Positions 19,512-28,763 of a stretch of 64,000 bases of DNA are shown here, in pieces. How positions within the stretch are numbered: position 1 is the stretch's first letter; each line of letters starts with the position of its first letter. The translations under genes and the position numbers were made by a program. The notes under the pieces are model-generated. The model worked only from the letters and a program-made list of their open reading frames with translations, did not search any database and had not been told where the DNA came from. Source of the DNA: KBS-83 sp051025295 (GTDB lineage Bacteria; Acidobacteriota; Terriglobia; Terriglobales; Acidobacteriaceae); NCBI GenBank assembly GCA_051025295.1, contig JBMGJV010000005.1; one strand, written 5' to 3'.

Positions 19512-20321
19512 ATGATCGACATCCATCATCACCTGCTGCCCGGCGTCGACGACGGCGCGCCCGACCTGAACGTGTCGCTTGCCATGGTCGAGATGGCGCT
19601 GGCCGATGGCATCACCCACATTGCATGCACACCGCACGCCAGCCATCACTACCAGTACGATCCCGAGCGCAACGCCGCAGTCTTCGCCGAGCTGCAGGAC
19701 GCCGTGCATGCCCGCTTCGGTGAGCAGATGACCTTAGCGCTCGGCTGCGACTTTCACCTGATGTACGACAACATCGAGGACGCGCAGCGCTACCCGACGC
19801 GCTACACCATCAACGGCCACAACTACCTGCTGGTTGAGTTTCCGGACACTGCGATCTCGCCCAACACGGCGCGCACCTTTTACGATCTGTCGCTCTCCGG
19901 CATGACGCCCGTGATCACCCACCCGGAGCGCAACCTGATCCTGTCGCGCCAGCCGGAGCGCATGTACGAGTGGATCCAGGCCGGTGCGCTGGTGCAGGTC
20001 ACCGCCGCATCGCTGCTCGGTCGCTTTGGACCGATCGCCGAGCGCGCCGCGCATTGGCTGCTGGACCACCGCTGGGTCCATTTCCTGGCCACCGACGCGC
20101 ACAACACCCACTCGCGCCCACCGCTGCTCAGCCCGGCGTTTGCCGCGGTCGCCGAGCGCGTGGACGCCGCCACGGCCGAGCGGCTGTGCCTGCACAACCC
20201 ACGCGCCGTCTTCTACGGCGACGCCCTCGGACCGCAGCCCGAACCGGCCCCGCCACACTCGGTTGCAGGCCGGCGCGCGGCGGGCAAAGGCGGATTTTTG
20301 AGCCGTTTCTTCGGCCGCTGA
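19512..20321 (+). CDS. CpsB/YwqE-type PHP tyrosine phosphatase-like protein
   Basis: 269 residues of the PHP metal-dependent phosphoesterase fold. The N-terminal MIDIHHHLLPGVDDG is the signature of CpsB/YwqE tyrosine phosphatases, which control polysaccharide export kinases. Further metal ligands: ACTPHASHHYQYD, the ALGCDFHLMYDN region, ITHPERN and ATDAHNTHSRPP. The last 30 residues are a basic tail (GRRAAGKGGFLSRFFGR). The start is four bases after purQ, so the two are cotranscribed. No capsule or exopolysaccharide genes are in the window, so the target kinase must lie elsewhere. Confidence 0.85.
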   Translation: MIDIHHHLLPGVDDGAPDLNVSLAMVEMALADGITHIACTPHASHHYQYDPERNAAVFAELQDAVHARFGEQMTLALGCDFHLMYDNIEDAQRYPTRYTINGHNYLLVEFPDTAISPNTARTFYDLSLSGMTPVITHPERNLILSRQPERMYEWIQAGALVQVTAASLLGRFGPIAERAAHWLLDHRWVHFLATDAHNTHSRPPLLSPAFAAVAERVDAATAERLCLHNPRAVFYGDALGPQPEPAPPHSVAGRRAAGKGGFLSRFFGR

Positions 20322-20592
20322 CGTTACCGTAGTGACTCTCTCGCCGATCCGGGTGCTGCCCGTTTCGATGTATAGACCCAACAACTTAGACCTCGTAGGC
20401 TGACGACACAGGAAAGCGAAACATGGGTGTGCTCTCTTCCAGCCGGAGGCTTGGGAGAGGCTCGCCTTCCTCGCGCCTGGACTTCCCCGCGGGACATCTT
20501 CGGTTCATCCGGGGATCCCAGATCAGGTGTGGTTTGGCGAACGGTAAGTTCGAACTGCGCAGCAAACGTTTTACCCGTCCCGGAGTGGCCGC

Positions 20593-20808
20593 ATGAGCGA
20601 CTTCCTCGCTTCGATTCTCGGTCTTGGTTTCACCCTCGTGGTCTGCCTGCTTGCTGTGCAGGCTCTGTTGAGCCCGTGGCTCCGCGTCCGGCGCAGGGGC
20701 GAAGAGGGACGGGCCAGAAAGCGCGCTCCGGAAGCCGCGCCCTCCCACACCACGCATCCAGCACCGCACATCACTGCTACCCCGGAGACCACCGTCCAGG
20801 TCGGCTGA
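20593..20808 (+). CDS. Small single-span membrane protein
   Basis: 71 residues. Residues 4-28 (FLASILGLGFTLVVCLLAVQALL) form one membrane helix. It is followed by a basic stretch (RVRRRGEEGRARKR) and a Pro/Thr/His-rich tail, so the C-terminus is probably cytoplasmic. CGGAGTGGCC upstream of the ATG gives a fair ribosome site. The family is unknown. A long reading frame on the opposite strand over the same bases looks like a shadow. The 271 bases before this gene show nothing I can name. Confidence 0.5.
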   Translation: MSDFLASILGLGFTLVVCLLAVQALLSPWLRVRRRGEEGRARKRAPEAAPSHTTHPAPHITATPETTVQVG

Positions 20809-20956
20809 CCGTCTCGCACGGTGGCCGATGGTGACGGCGGACGTTCTCTGAAGCCGGGCTGACCCGAAGCAGCATGCCACGCCTCCATGCAACCGCCGGA
20901 GGACATCGCGCAGTACCCGTTATGCACCACGGTCTGTGCGACCATGAAGTAGCCGC

Positions 20957-23119
20957 ATGCCTCCGCCGTCGCCGACTCCGCTGTTTCCTGCCACGCCGGT
21001 CCCGCCTCTGCCCGATGCCGGGGCGCTAACGCCCGAGCTCTCGCTGCGCGCCCTGCTCGAGCGCACCTTCGGCTTTGCGAGCTTCCGTGCCAATCAGGAA
21101 GAGGTCTGCCGCGCCGCGGTTGCCGGGCGCGATGTGCTGCTGGTCATGCCAACCGGCGCAGGCAAGTCGCTGTGCTACCAGCTTCCAGCGATCGCGCGGG
21201 GCGGCACCGCGCTGGTCATCAGCCCGCTGATCGCCCTCATGGAAGATCAGGCCGCCAAACTCTCCGCGCTCGGATTGCGGGTCGCCCGCATTCACTCCGG
21301 CATGGATCGCGCGGCCTCGCGGCAGGCCTGCGTCGACTATCTCAGCGGCAATCTGCAGTTCCTGTTCATCGCGCCGGAGCGGCTGCGCGTGCCCGGCTTC
21401 GCGGAGATGCTCGGCAAGCGCCGGCCGTCGCTGATCGCAATCGACGAGGCCCACTGCATCTCGCAATGGGGGCACGACTTCCGCCCGGACTACCGGACAC
21501 TCGGCCAGCATCTGCACCTGCTCCGGCCCGCCCCCGTCCTCGCCCTGACGGCGACCGCAACCCCCGTCGTGCAGCGCGACATCCTCACCCAGCTCGGCCT
21601 CGAACAGGCGGTGCCGTTCATCCATGGCTTCCGCCGCGACAATCTCGCGATCGAAGTCGTCGAGCTTTCAAAGCCGCAGCGCACCGAGCGCGCGCTTGAG
21701 CTGCTGCGCCCGCCCGAGCATCGGCCAGCCATCGTCTATGCGCCCACGCGCCGCGATGCCGACGAATGCGCTGCTTACCTTGCGGTTCACTTCCCTGCCG
21801 CGGCTTATCACGCGGGGCTCAGCCCGGAGCAGCGCGACAATGTGCAGCGTCGCTTTCTCTCCGGCAAGCTTGACGTGGTCGTCGCCACGATTGCGTTTGG
21901 CATGGGCATCGACAAGGCCGATGTCCGCACCGTCATCCACACCGCGCTGCCCGCGAGCCTTGAAGCCTACTACCAGGAGATCGGCCGCGCGGGCCGCGAT
22001 GGCCTGCCCAGCCGCACCGTCCTGATGCACTCCTTCGCCGACCGGCGCACGCACGAGTTCTTCATGGAGCGCGACTACCCGGAGATCGATGCGCTCGAGC
22101 GCATTCACAGTAGGCTGCTTGGCCCCAAGGGCAGCGCGGCGCCGGACCCGATCCATCGCGAAGAGCTGCGCTCCGCTCTGCGCATGGATGCCGAGATCTT
22201 CGAGAAGGCGCTCGAGAAGCTTTACATCCATGGCGCCGTGACGGTCACGTTTGATGAGCTCGTGAGCCCCGGCGCCGAGGTTTCAGCGTGGCGCAAGACC
22301 TACCGCTCGCAGGCCGAGCATCGGCGACTGCAGTTGGAACTGGTGACACGGTTCGCAGAAGGCCATGCCTGCCGCATGGCAGCGTTGGTCGGGCACTTCG
22401 GCGATACGGCGGACAGCCGACGCCTGTGTGGCCGGTGCGATTTCTGCTCGCCCGAACGCGCCATTGCACAGAGCTTCCGCTCGCTCAGCACCCAGGAGGA
22501 GCAGGCGGCGCGCGGCATCCTGAAGGCGCTGCGCAATGCGTCCTCGCCCTCAACCGGCCGCCTCTACAAGGAGCTCTACCCGCGCGAAGAGCTCTCGCGC
22601 AATCACTTCGACGATGTGCTTGGCGCGCTCGCGGCTGCCGGCTATGTGCGGATCGAGGATGCCAGCTTCGAGAAGGACGGTCGCCCGGTGAACTACCGCA
22701 AGGCGGCGCTCACGCGCGAGGGTGAAGACTTCTCGGAAGGTGCGCCGCTCGAGCTGAACCTGCGGGAACGCGCCGCACCAGCCAAGCGCAAGCGGCTGCG
22801 CAAAGACACCGCGGCAGAGAGCGCGCCACGCACCGCTGGCGGCAGCACATCGTCGCGGCCCCGGCCCGCACCCGAGCGGCCCGTCATCCAGCTCTCGCCC
22901 GAAGGCGAAGCGCTCGAAGCGCGACTCAAGGAATGGCGGCTCGCGCTGGCGAAGCGCGACGGCAAGCCGCCGTTCTTCATCTTCGGCGATGCGGTGCTCC
23001 GCTCGATTGCAGACGCACGGCCCACCACGCTGGCTGCGCTCGCGCGCATCAGCGGTGTGGGTGCAGCCAAACTCGAGCGCTTCGGTGCAGATATCTGCCG
23101 ACTCTGCCGCGAGGGCTGA
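20957..23119 (+). CDS. recQ: ATP-dependent DNA helicase RecQ
   Basis: A 3'-5' superfamily-2 helicase of recombination and fork repair. 720 residues, longer than the usual 600-610 of bacterial RecQ. Order: a Pro-rich N-terminus of about 25 residues, Walker A MPTGAGKS (64-71), DEAH (163-166), and the C-terminal helicase motif with GRAGRDGLPS. Next are the zinc-binding RecQ-C cysteines (HACRMAALVGHFGD ... CGRCDFC) and a winged helix. A basic Lys/Arg/Ser linker and an HRDC-like domain follow (FFIFGDAVLRSIADARP, ISGVGAAKLERFG). The extra length lies in the N-terminus and the basic linker. Confidence 0.96.
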   Translation: MPPPSPTPLFPATPVPPLPDAGALTPELSLRALLERTFGFASFRANQEEVCRAAVAGRDVLLVMPTGAGKSLCYQLPAIARGGTALVISPLIALMEDQAAKLSALGLRVARIHSGMDRAASRQACVDYLSGNLQFLFIAPERLRVPGFAEMLGKRRPSLIAIDEAHCISQWGHDFRPDYRTLGQHLHLLRPAPVLALTATATPVVQRDILTQLGLEQAVPFIHGFRRDNLAIEVVELSKPQRTERALELLRPPEHRPAIVYAPTRRDADECAAYLAVHFPAAAYHAGLSPEQRDNVQRRFLSGKLDVVVATIAFGMGIDKADVRTVIHTALPASLEAYYQEIGRAGRDGLPSRTVLMHSFADRRTHEFFMERDYPEIDALERIHSRLLGPKGSAAPDPIHREELRSALRMDAEIFEKALEKLYIHGAVTVTFDELVSPGAEVSAWRKTYRSQAEHRRLQLELVTRFAEGHACRMAALVGHFGDTADSRRLCGRCDFCSPERAIAQSFRSLSTQEEQAARGILKALRNASSPSTGRLYKELYPREELSRNHFDDVLGALAAAGYVRIEDASFEKDGRPVNYRKAALTREGEDFSEGAPLELNLRERAAPAKRKRLRKDTAAESAPRTAGGSTSSRPRPAPERPVIQLSPEGEALEARLKEWRLALAKRDGKPPFFIFGDAVLRSIADARPTTLAALARISGVGAAKLERFGADICRLCREG

Positions 23120-23134
23120 CGCGCAGGGCTGATG

Positions 23135-23140
23135 TAGTAT
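23135..23140 (+). promoter_or_regulatory. -10 box TAGTAT, leaderless start for isoaspartyl peptidase gene
   Basis: TAGTAT ends 7 bases before the ATG at 23148. The 28-base gap to recQ leaves room for this promoter but not for a normal leader. Confidence 0.4.
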
Positions 23141-23147
23141 TCCCCGC

Positions 23148-24212
23148 ATGCTCGCTCGTCCCCTCGCTGCCGCTGCTCTCCTGTTCCTCACCATGACCTC
23201 TGCTCAAGCGCAGTCCGCAACGCCCGCCCACAAGTGGTCCATCGTCGTGCATGGCGGGGCCGGCGTCATCGAACGCAAGTCGATGTCACCCGAGACCGAG
23301 GCCGAGTACCGCGCCGCGATGAAGACCGCGATCGAGACAGGCGCTGCCGTGTTGTCGCGCGGTGGGTCGTCGCTCGATGCCGTGCAGGCGACCATCCAGT
23401 ACCTCGAGGACAATCCGCTGTTCAACTCGGGGCGAGGCGCGGTCTTCTCGTCGGAAGGAAAGAACGAGCTCGACGCGGCGATCATGGATGGCGCAACGCT
23501 CAAGGCCGGTGCGGTCGCGGGCATCACGCACACGCGGCACCCGATCGCCGCAGCGCGTGCCGTGATGGAGCAGTCGTCGTACGTGATGATCGCCGGTCAT
23601 GGCGCGGATGATTTCGCCGCGAGCAAGGGCCTGGAGCAGGTGCCGCCCAGCTTCTTCTTTACCGAGCGGCGCTGGCAGGGGCTGGTCAAGCAGTTGCAGC
23701 AGGAGGGCAAGCCGGCGCCCGCGCGACCGGAAGGCGCGCCGCCCGCGCCTGACAAGCCCGTCTCTGAAATCGAACCGCCCGATGCGCACAAGTACGGCAC
23801 GGTAGGCGTCGTCGCTCTCGATCATGCGGGCAACATTGCCGCGGGCACCTCGACCGGCGGCCTGCAGAACAAACTGCCCGGCCGCGTGGGCGACTCGCCC
23901 ATCATCGGCGCTGGCACCTATGCATCGAATCACTCCTGCGCTGTCTCCGGCACGGGCACCGGCGAATACTTCATCCGGCTTACCATCGCGCGTGAAATCT
24001 GCGCGCTGGTCGAAGATAAGCACATGAAGCTGCAGGCCGCAGCCGACCAGGTGATCCATCAGCAGTTGCAGGATCTGCACGGCGACGGCGGCATCATCGC
24101 CATCGCGCCGGACGGTCAGGCCGTGTGGAGCTTCAACACACCCGGCATGTACCGCGCACGCATGGCAGAAGGTGGCCAGCCTACGATTGCTGTCTACAAC
24201 GACGAGCCCTAA
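23148..24212 (+). CDS. iaaA: Exported isoaspartyl peptidase / L-asparaginase (Ntn hydrolase)
   Basis: Cleaves isoaspartyl dipeptides and asparagine. 354 residues including a signal peptide (MLARPLAAAALLFLTMTSAQAQ), so it acts outside the cytoplasm. The enzyme is made as a precursor that cleaves itself before the nucleophile Thr218 in HKYGTVGVVALD, giving alpha and beta chains. The alpha chain has VVHGGAGV and LFNSGRGAVFSSEGKNELDA. A Pro/Ala-rich linker (about 183-216) precedes the cleavage site. The beta chain has the GGLQNKLPGRVGDSPIIGAG substrate loop and VSGTGTGEYFIR. It is 28 bases after recQ but probably transcribed separately. Confidence 0.92.
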   Translation: MLARPLAAAALLFLTMTSAQAQSATPAHKWSIVVHGGAGVIERKSMSPETEAEYRAAMKTAIETGAAVLSRGGSSLDAVQATIQYLEDNPLFNSGRGAVFSSEGKNELDAAIMDGATLKAGAVAGITHTRHPIAAARAVMEQSSYVMIAGHGADDFAASKGLEQVPPSFFFTERRWQGLVKQLQQEGKPAPARPEGAPPAPDKPVSEIEPPDAHKYGTVGVVALDHAGNIAAGTSTGGLQNKLPGRVGDSPIIGAGTYASNHSCAVSGTGTGEYFIRLTIAREICALVEDKHMKLQAAADQVIHQQLQDLHGDGGIIAIAPDGQAVWSFNTPGMYRARMAEGGQPTIAVYNDEP

Positions 24213-24218
24213 TTGGGG

Positions 24219-25499
24219 TCAAGGTCGGCGGTAGACCACGCCGTCCTTGATCACCAGCCGCACATCCTTGACAGCCGTGATCTCGTGCGTCGGGTCGCCC
24301 GCCACGGCGATCACATCGGCCAGCATCCCCGGATGCAGTCCGCCCAGGTCCTTGCTGTGGCCGAGCACGGCAGCATCGGTCGCAGTCGCTGCCGTCAGCG
24401 CCTCGACGGGGGTCATGCCGTCACGCACCAGCCAGTCGAGCTCGCGCCAGTTGTCGCCATGGGTGAAGACACCGACATCGCTGCCGCAGCCGATCGTCAC
24501 GCCGGCTTTGCGCGCCAGTGCGAAGGCATGCTCTGCCCCTTGCATGTCCTCGGTGGGCGCGCTGCCACGTTTGTAACCGTGAAAGTACTCTGAATACGCC
24601 TCGACCGCGGTCAGCGTCGGCATGTAGGCGATGTGCTTCTCGGCCATCAGGCGGAAGGTGGCCTCGCTGCCATTGTCGCCGTGCTCGATCGTGTCCACCC
24701 CGGCCAGCGCGGCGCGTCGCATGCCCTCGTCCGACGCTGCGTGCACCGCGACCGGACGACCCGTGTCGTGCGCGGCCGCGACCATCGCGTTCATCTCCGC
24801 CTGCGTAAACGTGGGCCTCGTCTCACCATTCGGACCGGTGCGGTAGTCGGCGTAGATCTTGATCCAGTCCGCACCGCGCGCGGCCTGCTCGCGCACCGCG
24901 GCTACGGCCTCTGCTTCGCCGGTCGCCTGCTGCGCACCCTGGGGCAGTTCGACATCCGGGCGGTAGTTGCGCACAGCGGGACCGTATGCTCCGGTGGCGA
25001 CGATCGCGCGCGTCACCACCCACAGCCGCGGTCCGGGGATCACGCCCTCTTCGATCGCGCGCTTGATACCAACGTCGGCAAAGCCCGCGCCCTCGGTGCC
25101 AAGATCGCGCAGCGTCGTGAAGCCGGCCATCAGCGTAGCCTCGGCGTGCTTTGTCGCCACGACAGTGCGATACGCCGGCGGCTCCGTCAACACCTGCGCA
25201 TCCCACAGCGTCTCGTTGTAGGGGTGGAGCAGCAGGTGCGAGTGCAGGTCCATCAATCCGGGCAGCACTGTTGCGCCGGGCAGCGCGATGCGCTCGGCAT
25301 CGGGTGGCACCGTGACACTGGCGCGGGGGCCGACGGCGCGGATGGTCTTGCCGTCGATCAGCACCACCCAGCCACTGTGCAGCGGCTCGCCGGCCGTCCA
25401 CACTTGTGCGGGCTCAAGCAGAATCGGGTGCGCGGGCCGTGGTTGGGCAGCAACTGCTGTAGCAGTCAGAGAAGCAAGGAGAACGCAGCGGCGAAGCAT
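24219..25499 (-). CDS. Exported metal-dependent amidohydrolase
   Basis: 426 residues of the amidohydrolase superfamily, in the imidazolonepropionase/prolidase-like branch. Signal peptide MLRRCVLLASLTATAVAAQ. Metal ligands: DLHSHLLLH, the bridging Lys region WIKIYADY, VAVHAASDEG, DTIEHGDNG and GSDVGVFTHGDNW. The C-terminal strands (LADVIAVAGDP, VRLVIKDGVVYRR) complete the composite domain. Relatives hydrolyse dipeptides with C-terminal Pro, Arg or Lys, or cyclic amides; the substrate here is unknown. The ATG at 25499 begins the signal peptide and has a TACACT box 7 bases upstream. It converges on the isoaspartyl peptidase gene with only 6 bases between. Confidence 0.87.
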   Translation of the reverse strand: MLRRCVLLASLTATAVAAQPRPAHPILLEPAQVWTAGEPLHSGWVVLIDGKTIRAVGPRASVTVPPDAERIALPGATVLPGLMDLHSHLLLHPYNETLWDAQVLTEPPAYRTVVATKHAEATLMAGFTTLRDLGTEGAGFADVGIKRAIEEGVIPGPRLWVVTRAIVATGAYGPAVRNYRPDVELPQGAQQATGEAEAVAAVREQAARGADWIKIYADYRTGPNGETRPTFTQAEMNAMVAAAHDTGRPVAVHAASDEGMRRAALAGVDTIEHGDNGSEATFRLMAEKHIAYMPTLTAVEAYSEYFHGYKRGSAPTEDMQGAEHAFALARKAGVTIGCGSDVGVFTHGDNWRELDWLVRDGMTPVEALTAATATDAAVLGHSKDLGGLHPGMLADVIAVAGDPTHEITAVKDVRLVIKDGVVYRRP

Positions 25500-25506
25500 G
25501 CGTGCG

Positions 25507-25512
25507 AGTGTA
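25507..25512 (-). promoter_or_regulatory. -10 box TACACT, leaderless start for amidohydrolase gene
   Basis: On the minus strand TACACT ends 7 bases before the ATG at 25499. The 17-base-spaced -35 would be TTTTCC, a poor match. Confidence 0.4.
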
Positions 25513-25557
25513 CTGTGCCGCGCCGCACCGGAAAAGCGCCCAACAGGAGAAGCCTGC

Positions 25558-26814
25558 CTAGCTGTAGCGCAGCCAGCGCACCAGCTCCGGCAGATTCGCA
25601 CGCTTGCCGTACATCAGGATGCCGACGCGATAGATGCGCGACGCCAGCCAGAGTGCGCCCCATATGAACACGAGCAAGAGCACGACCGAGAGCGCAAGCT
25701 GCCACACCGGCGGCATCTGCGACGACAGCCGCAGATACATCACGATGGGCGTGCATGGCGGGAACAGCGATAGCAGCACGACTGGCAGTGCCGTCGGATT
25801 GCTGACGATATAGGTGATCAGCACGATGCCCACAGTCAGCGGCGCAACGATGATCATGCTGAACTGCTGCAGCTCCTGCTCACTGTTCACGCACGCGCCG
25901 ACCGCGGCAGCGATCGCGCTGTAGAAGAAGAAGCCCAGCAGGAAGTAGACGAGAAAGAACGCGAACTGCAGCGGATGAATGCCAAACGCGCCGGGTCCGC
26001 CCTGCGCCAGTGCAGCGCCCGCCTGCGACGCAAGCAGCACAAGAGCAGCCGCGATCCAGATACCGAGTTGCGTCAGCCCCGCCGCGCCAACGCCAAGCAG
26101 CTTGCCTGCCATCAGCGTCTGCGGCTCAGTGGTCGAGAGCAGCACTTCGTAGATGCGCGATGTCTTCTCTTCCACGACGGAGCGCGCCACGTTCATGCCG
26201 TAGAACACGACCGTGAAGTAGAGCAGAAACATCATCGCGTACGCGCCGAAGAAGCTCTTCATCGAGTTCGCCGGCACCACTTTCCCGCCTCTGACCTGCA
26301 GCGTCTCGAAGACGACTGGCTGCTGGATCGCGCTGATCTCGGCCGCGCTCGCCCCGTGATCCTGGAGTTGCAGGCGCTCGCTGGCGCGCATCACCGCGTC
26401 ATCCAGCCCGCTGGCAGCAAACAGATCGCCGGCGGAGCGCAACACCAGCTGCGCCTTCGCCACACGGCCGCCCTCCTGCTCCAGCCACACATAGCCGTCC
26501 AGCTGGCGCGTCTCGACGCGCTTCGTCAGCGCTTCGCGATCTGCCTCCGTTGCAGGAGCGACGATCTTGGCGATCGGCTGCTTGCTGTGCGCGCTCGCAT
26601 GCTCGTGCATCTCCTGCGCCACCTCGCGTGCCAGCCCAGCATTGTTCGAAGCGATGACGAGCGTCTTCGCTCCGGAACCGAGCCGGGCCGCGCCCATGCT
26701 GCCCGCCATCAGCACACCGATGCTGATGGGAAACAGGATCGTCATCACTAGGAAGGCCCGGCTGCGCACCCGTTCCATGTATTCGCGCTTCGCGATCAGC
26801 AGCACATCACGCAT
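25558..26814 (-). CDS. ABC-2 type permease, NatB-like
   Basis: The membrane partner of the ATPase encoded just upstream; together they form an exporter of the NatAB type. Known members export sodium ions or drugs; the substrate here is unknown. 418 residues. An N-terminal helix (AFLVMTILFPISIGVLMAGS) precedes a large extracytoplasmic domain (about 40-195). Then come about five membrane helices (AYAMMFLLYFTVVFYGM, GIWIAAALVLLASQAG, FAFFLVYFLLGFFFYS, the IVLITYIV region and LALSVVLLLVFIWGALW). The motif SVVEEKTSRIYEVLLSTT is typical of the family. The ATG at 26814 overlaps the end of the ATPase gene by 8 bases. Confidence 0.88.
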   Translation of the reverse strand: MRDVLLIAKREYMERVRSRAFLVMTILFPISIGVLMAGSMGAARLGSGAKTLVIASNNAGLAREVAQEMHEHASAHSKQPIAKIVAPATEADREALTKRVETRQLDGYVWLEQEGGRVAKAQLVLRSAGDLFAASGLDDAVMRASERLQLQDHGASAAEISAIQQPVVFETLQVRGGKVVPANSMKSFFGAYAMMFLLYFTVVFYGMNVARSVVEEKTSRIYEVLLSTTEPQTLMAGKLLGVGAAGLTQLGIWIAAALVLLASQAGAALAQGGPGAFGIHPLQFAFFLVYFLLGFFFYSAIAAAVGACVNSEQELQQFSMIIVAPLTVGIVLITYIVSNPTALPVVLLSLFPPCTPIVMYLRLSSQMPPVWQLALSVVLLLVFIWGALWLASRIYRVGILMYGKRANLPELVRWLRYS

Positions 26815-27718
26815 CGGCCCTGCCCCCCACGGTGCGAATGAAGATCTCCTCAAGCGAAGGCTCGACCACCTCGAAACGCTGAATCTGCGCGCCACTTGCT
26901 GCAAGGCGCAGCAGCGCCTGCGGGTCGGTCCCATTGGTCAGCCGGAATTCCGCGCGTCCTGCAAACTCCCGCAGATCGGCGATCCCCGGCGTATCCAGGA
27001 ACGAGCGATCGCCGCTGTACTCGATCACAATGCGGTCGCGCGCGAAGCGTGATTTAACGCTGCGCATCGTGCCTTCAAGCACTGCCTCGCCGCCATTCAC
27101 CAGGCAAATGGCGTCGCACAGCTTCTCCACCTGGTCCATGCGGTGCGTCGAGAACAGGATGGTCTTGCCGCGCCGCTTCTCCTCGAGCAGCGTCTGCTCG
27201 AGCAACGACGCATTCACCGGGTCGAGCCCCGAGAAGGGCTCATCCATGATGATCAGGTCCGGATCGTGCAGCAGCGTCGCGATGAACTGGATCTTCTGCT
27301 GCATGCCTTTCGACAGCTCCTGCGTTTTCTTTTCGATCGCCTCCGTGATGTCGAGGCGCTTGCACCATGAACGCGCTCGGCTCTCCGCGTCACCTGCGCT
27401 CAGCCCGTGCAACTGGCCCATGAAGATGAGCTGGTCGATTACCGTCATGCGCTTGTAGAGCCCGCGCTCTTCTGGCAGATACCCGACACGGCGCAGCAGC
27501 TCGCGGTGGAAGGGCTCTCCAAAGAGCTGCACCGTCCCGGAGTCGGGCAGCGTCATCCCGATCATCATGCGGATCGTGGATGTTTTCCCCGCGCCATTGG
27601 GGCCGAGCAGCCCGAACAGCATGCCGGGCTCGATCGCAAGGCTCAGTTCGCGAACGGCTATCTTGGCGCCATACGCCTTGACGACCCGGTTCAGTGCAAC
27701 GATCGGTTGAGTTCCCAT
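26807..27718 (-). CDS. ABC transporter ATPase, NatA-like
   Basis: 303 residues. Walker A LLGPNGAGKTS, Q-loop region VGYLPEERGLYKRMTV, signature ELSKGMQQKIQF, Walker B LIIMDEPFSGLDP and H-loop STHRM are all intact, so it should be active. The C-terminal domain of about 80 residues is the DUF4162-type extension found on NatA-like ATPases. It is followed by the permease gene with an 8-base overlap. A TGCTAGACT sequence about 20 bases before the ATG is a candidate extended -10. Confidence 0.93.
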   Translation of the reverse strand: MGTQPIVALNRVVKAYGAKIAVRELSLAIEPGMLFGLLGPNGAGKTSTIRMMIGMTLPDSGTVQLFGEPFHRELLRRVGYLPEERGLYKRMTVIDQLIFMGQLHGLSAGDAESRARSWCKRLDITEAIEKKTQELSKGMQQKIQFIATLLHDPDLIIMDEPFSGLDPVNASLLEQTLLEEKRRGKTILFSTHRMDQVEKLCDAICLVNGGEAVLEGTMRSVKSRFARDRIVIEYSGDRSFLDTPGIADLREFAGRAEFRLTNGTDPQALLRLAASGAQIQRFEVVEPSLEEIFIRTVGGRADA

Positions 27719-27753
27719 GTTTGCAGACGAAGTGGCTCAGTCTAGCAAACGCA

Positions 27754-27799
27754 GTGACGGCCGCCGTTCAAACAATGAAGGCGGCCGTCACTTTTCTTC
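27754..27799 (-). terminator. Hairpin terminator of the DUF2076 gene
   Basis: A perfect 12-bp stem (GTGACGGCCGCC with GGCGGCCGTCAC) around a 14-base loop, just after the stop of the minus-strand gene at 27815. A T-rich tract flanks the hairpin on the plus strand. Confidence 0.7.
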
Positions 27800-27814
27800 A
27801 GAATGAGTCCCTGC

Positions 27815-28672
27815 TTAGGACAGGCTGTCGTCGAAACCGCCCCCACCATCGTCGAAGCCGCCGCCGTCATCGAGCGACGCATTGTCGTAGGAGCCGCTGT
27901 CGTCGAGCGTCGGAAGGTCGGTGTCGACCTGCGGGCCGCCGTCATCCGCTATCTGCACATCGTTCGCCGTGTCCTGCTGCGGATCGAGGCTGCTGTCGCC
28001 CTCACGCGCAAACTGCTGGATGTCAGCCTGGCTGGCCGCATCGCGATCGGGAGATGGCGAGTCGTAGTAGTTGTTGATGACGGTCTCTTCCGGTCGGCCT
28101 CCCGTCTCGCCGAGCCCGAAGCCGCCACCACCAAATCCGCCACCACCGAAACCGGCGCTGTGACCGAAGCCATGCATCAGCGACTCGACCCCTTCAAACG
28201 CCAGTGCGCCCGCAGCGACACCAGCCGCGGTCTGCGCTGCCGAGCGCAGAAAGCTCGATCCGCCACCGGCTACCGGGGCATACGCCTGCGGCGCACCGTA
28301 GGCTGAGGGAGCGGGCTGGGCGTACTGCGGCTGACCGTACTGCGGGACCGGCGTATAGCCGGCGCGCGCTGCGGGCTGCGCCTGCGGCGCTGGTTGATCC
28401 TTGTGCCCGAAGAGCGCACCCAAAAAGCTGCCGCTCTTCGCTGGCTCGTGCTGGGCCTGCGCCTGCTGCCGCAGCGCGGCGATTTGGGCCTGCGCCTGCT
28501 CGAGCGCGTAGGTCTGTACCAGCACAGTCTGCGCCAGCACGTACGCGGCATCGCGATTGCGAGCGGTCCACTGCTCAATGCGCTGGGCGGCCTCGGGGTC
28601 CCGCTCTTCCAGCCGCGTGCTATCCACGCGTGCCATCAGGTCGTCCAGCATCTTCTGTTCCTGCGGGGTCAT
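27815..28672 (-). CDS. DUF2076-family protein
   Basis: 285 residues of unknown function. The N-terminal 80 residues are a coiled coil (MTPQEQKMLDDLMARVDSTR, then ALEQAQAQIAALRQQAQAQH). A Pro/Gln/Tyr-rich stretch follows, then a hydrophobic patch (AAQTAAGVAAGALAFEGVES) and a Gly-rich run (GFGGGGFGGGGFGLG). The C-terminus is very acidic (Asp/Gly/Ser-rich). This order fits DUF2076, described mainly as periplasmic or membrane-associated proteins. The ATG at 28672 has GGAGGAG at good spacing. It is a single-gene unit with its own terminator. Confidence 0.78.
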   Translation of the reverse strand: MTPQEQKMLDDLMARVDSTRLEERDPEAAQRIEQWTARNRDAAYVLAQTVLVQTYALEQAQAQIAALRQQAQAQHEPAKSGSFLGALFGHKDQPAPQAQPAARAGYTPVPQYGQPQYAQPAPSAYGAPQAYAPVAGGGSSFLRSAAQTAAGVAAGALAFEGVESLMHGFGHSAGFGGGGFGGGGFGLGETGGRPEETVINNYYDSPSPDRDAASQADIQQFAREGDSSLDPQQDTANDVQIADDGGPQVDTDLPTLDDSGSYDNASLDDGGGFDDGGGGFDDSLS

Positions 28673-28763
28673 GCGATCTCCTCCGGCGGCGCAGCCTGCT
28701 CCCGCTGCGCGCATCCGTGTTGTTGGATGTAAAAACGCAGGGGAGGCAGGCGCAGTTCCCGAC

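Noticed and set aside
18596..19522. 300-codon frame opposite purQ
   Set aside because: It is a shadow of purQ. It lacks motifs, while purQ has all its catalytic residues.
20386..20892. 168-codon frame on the minus strand over the small membrane protein
   Set aside because: No domain or membrane pattern, and Arg/Ser-rich composition. The plus-strand frame inside it has a ribosome site and a proper membrane helix.
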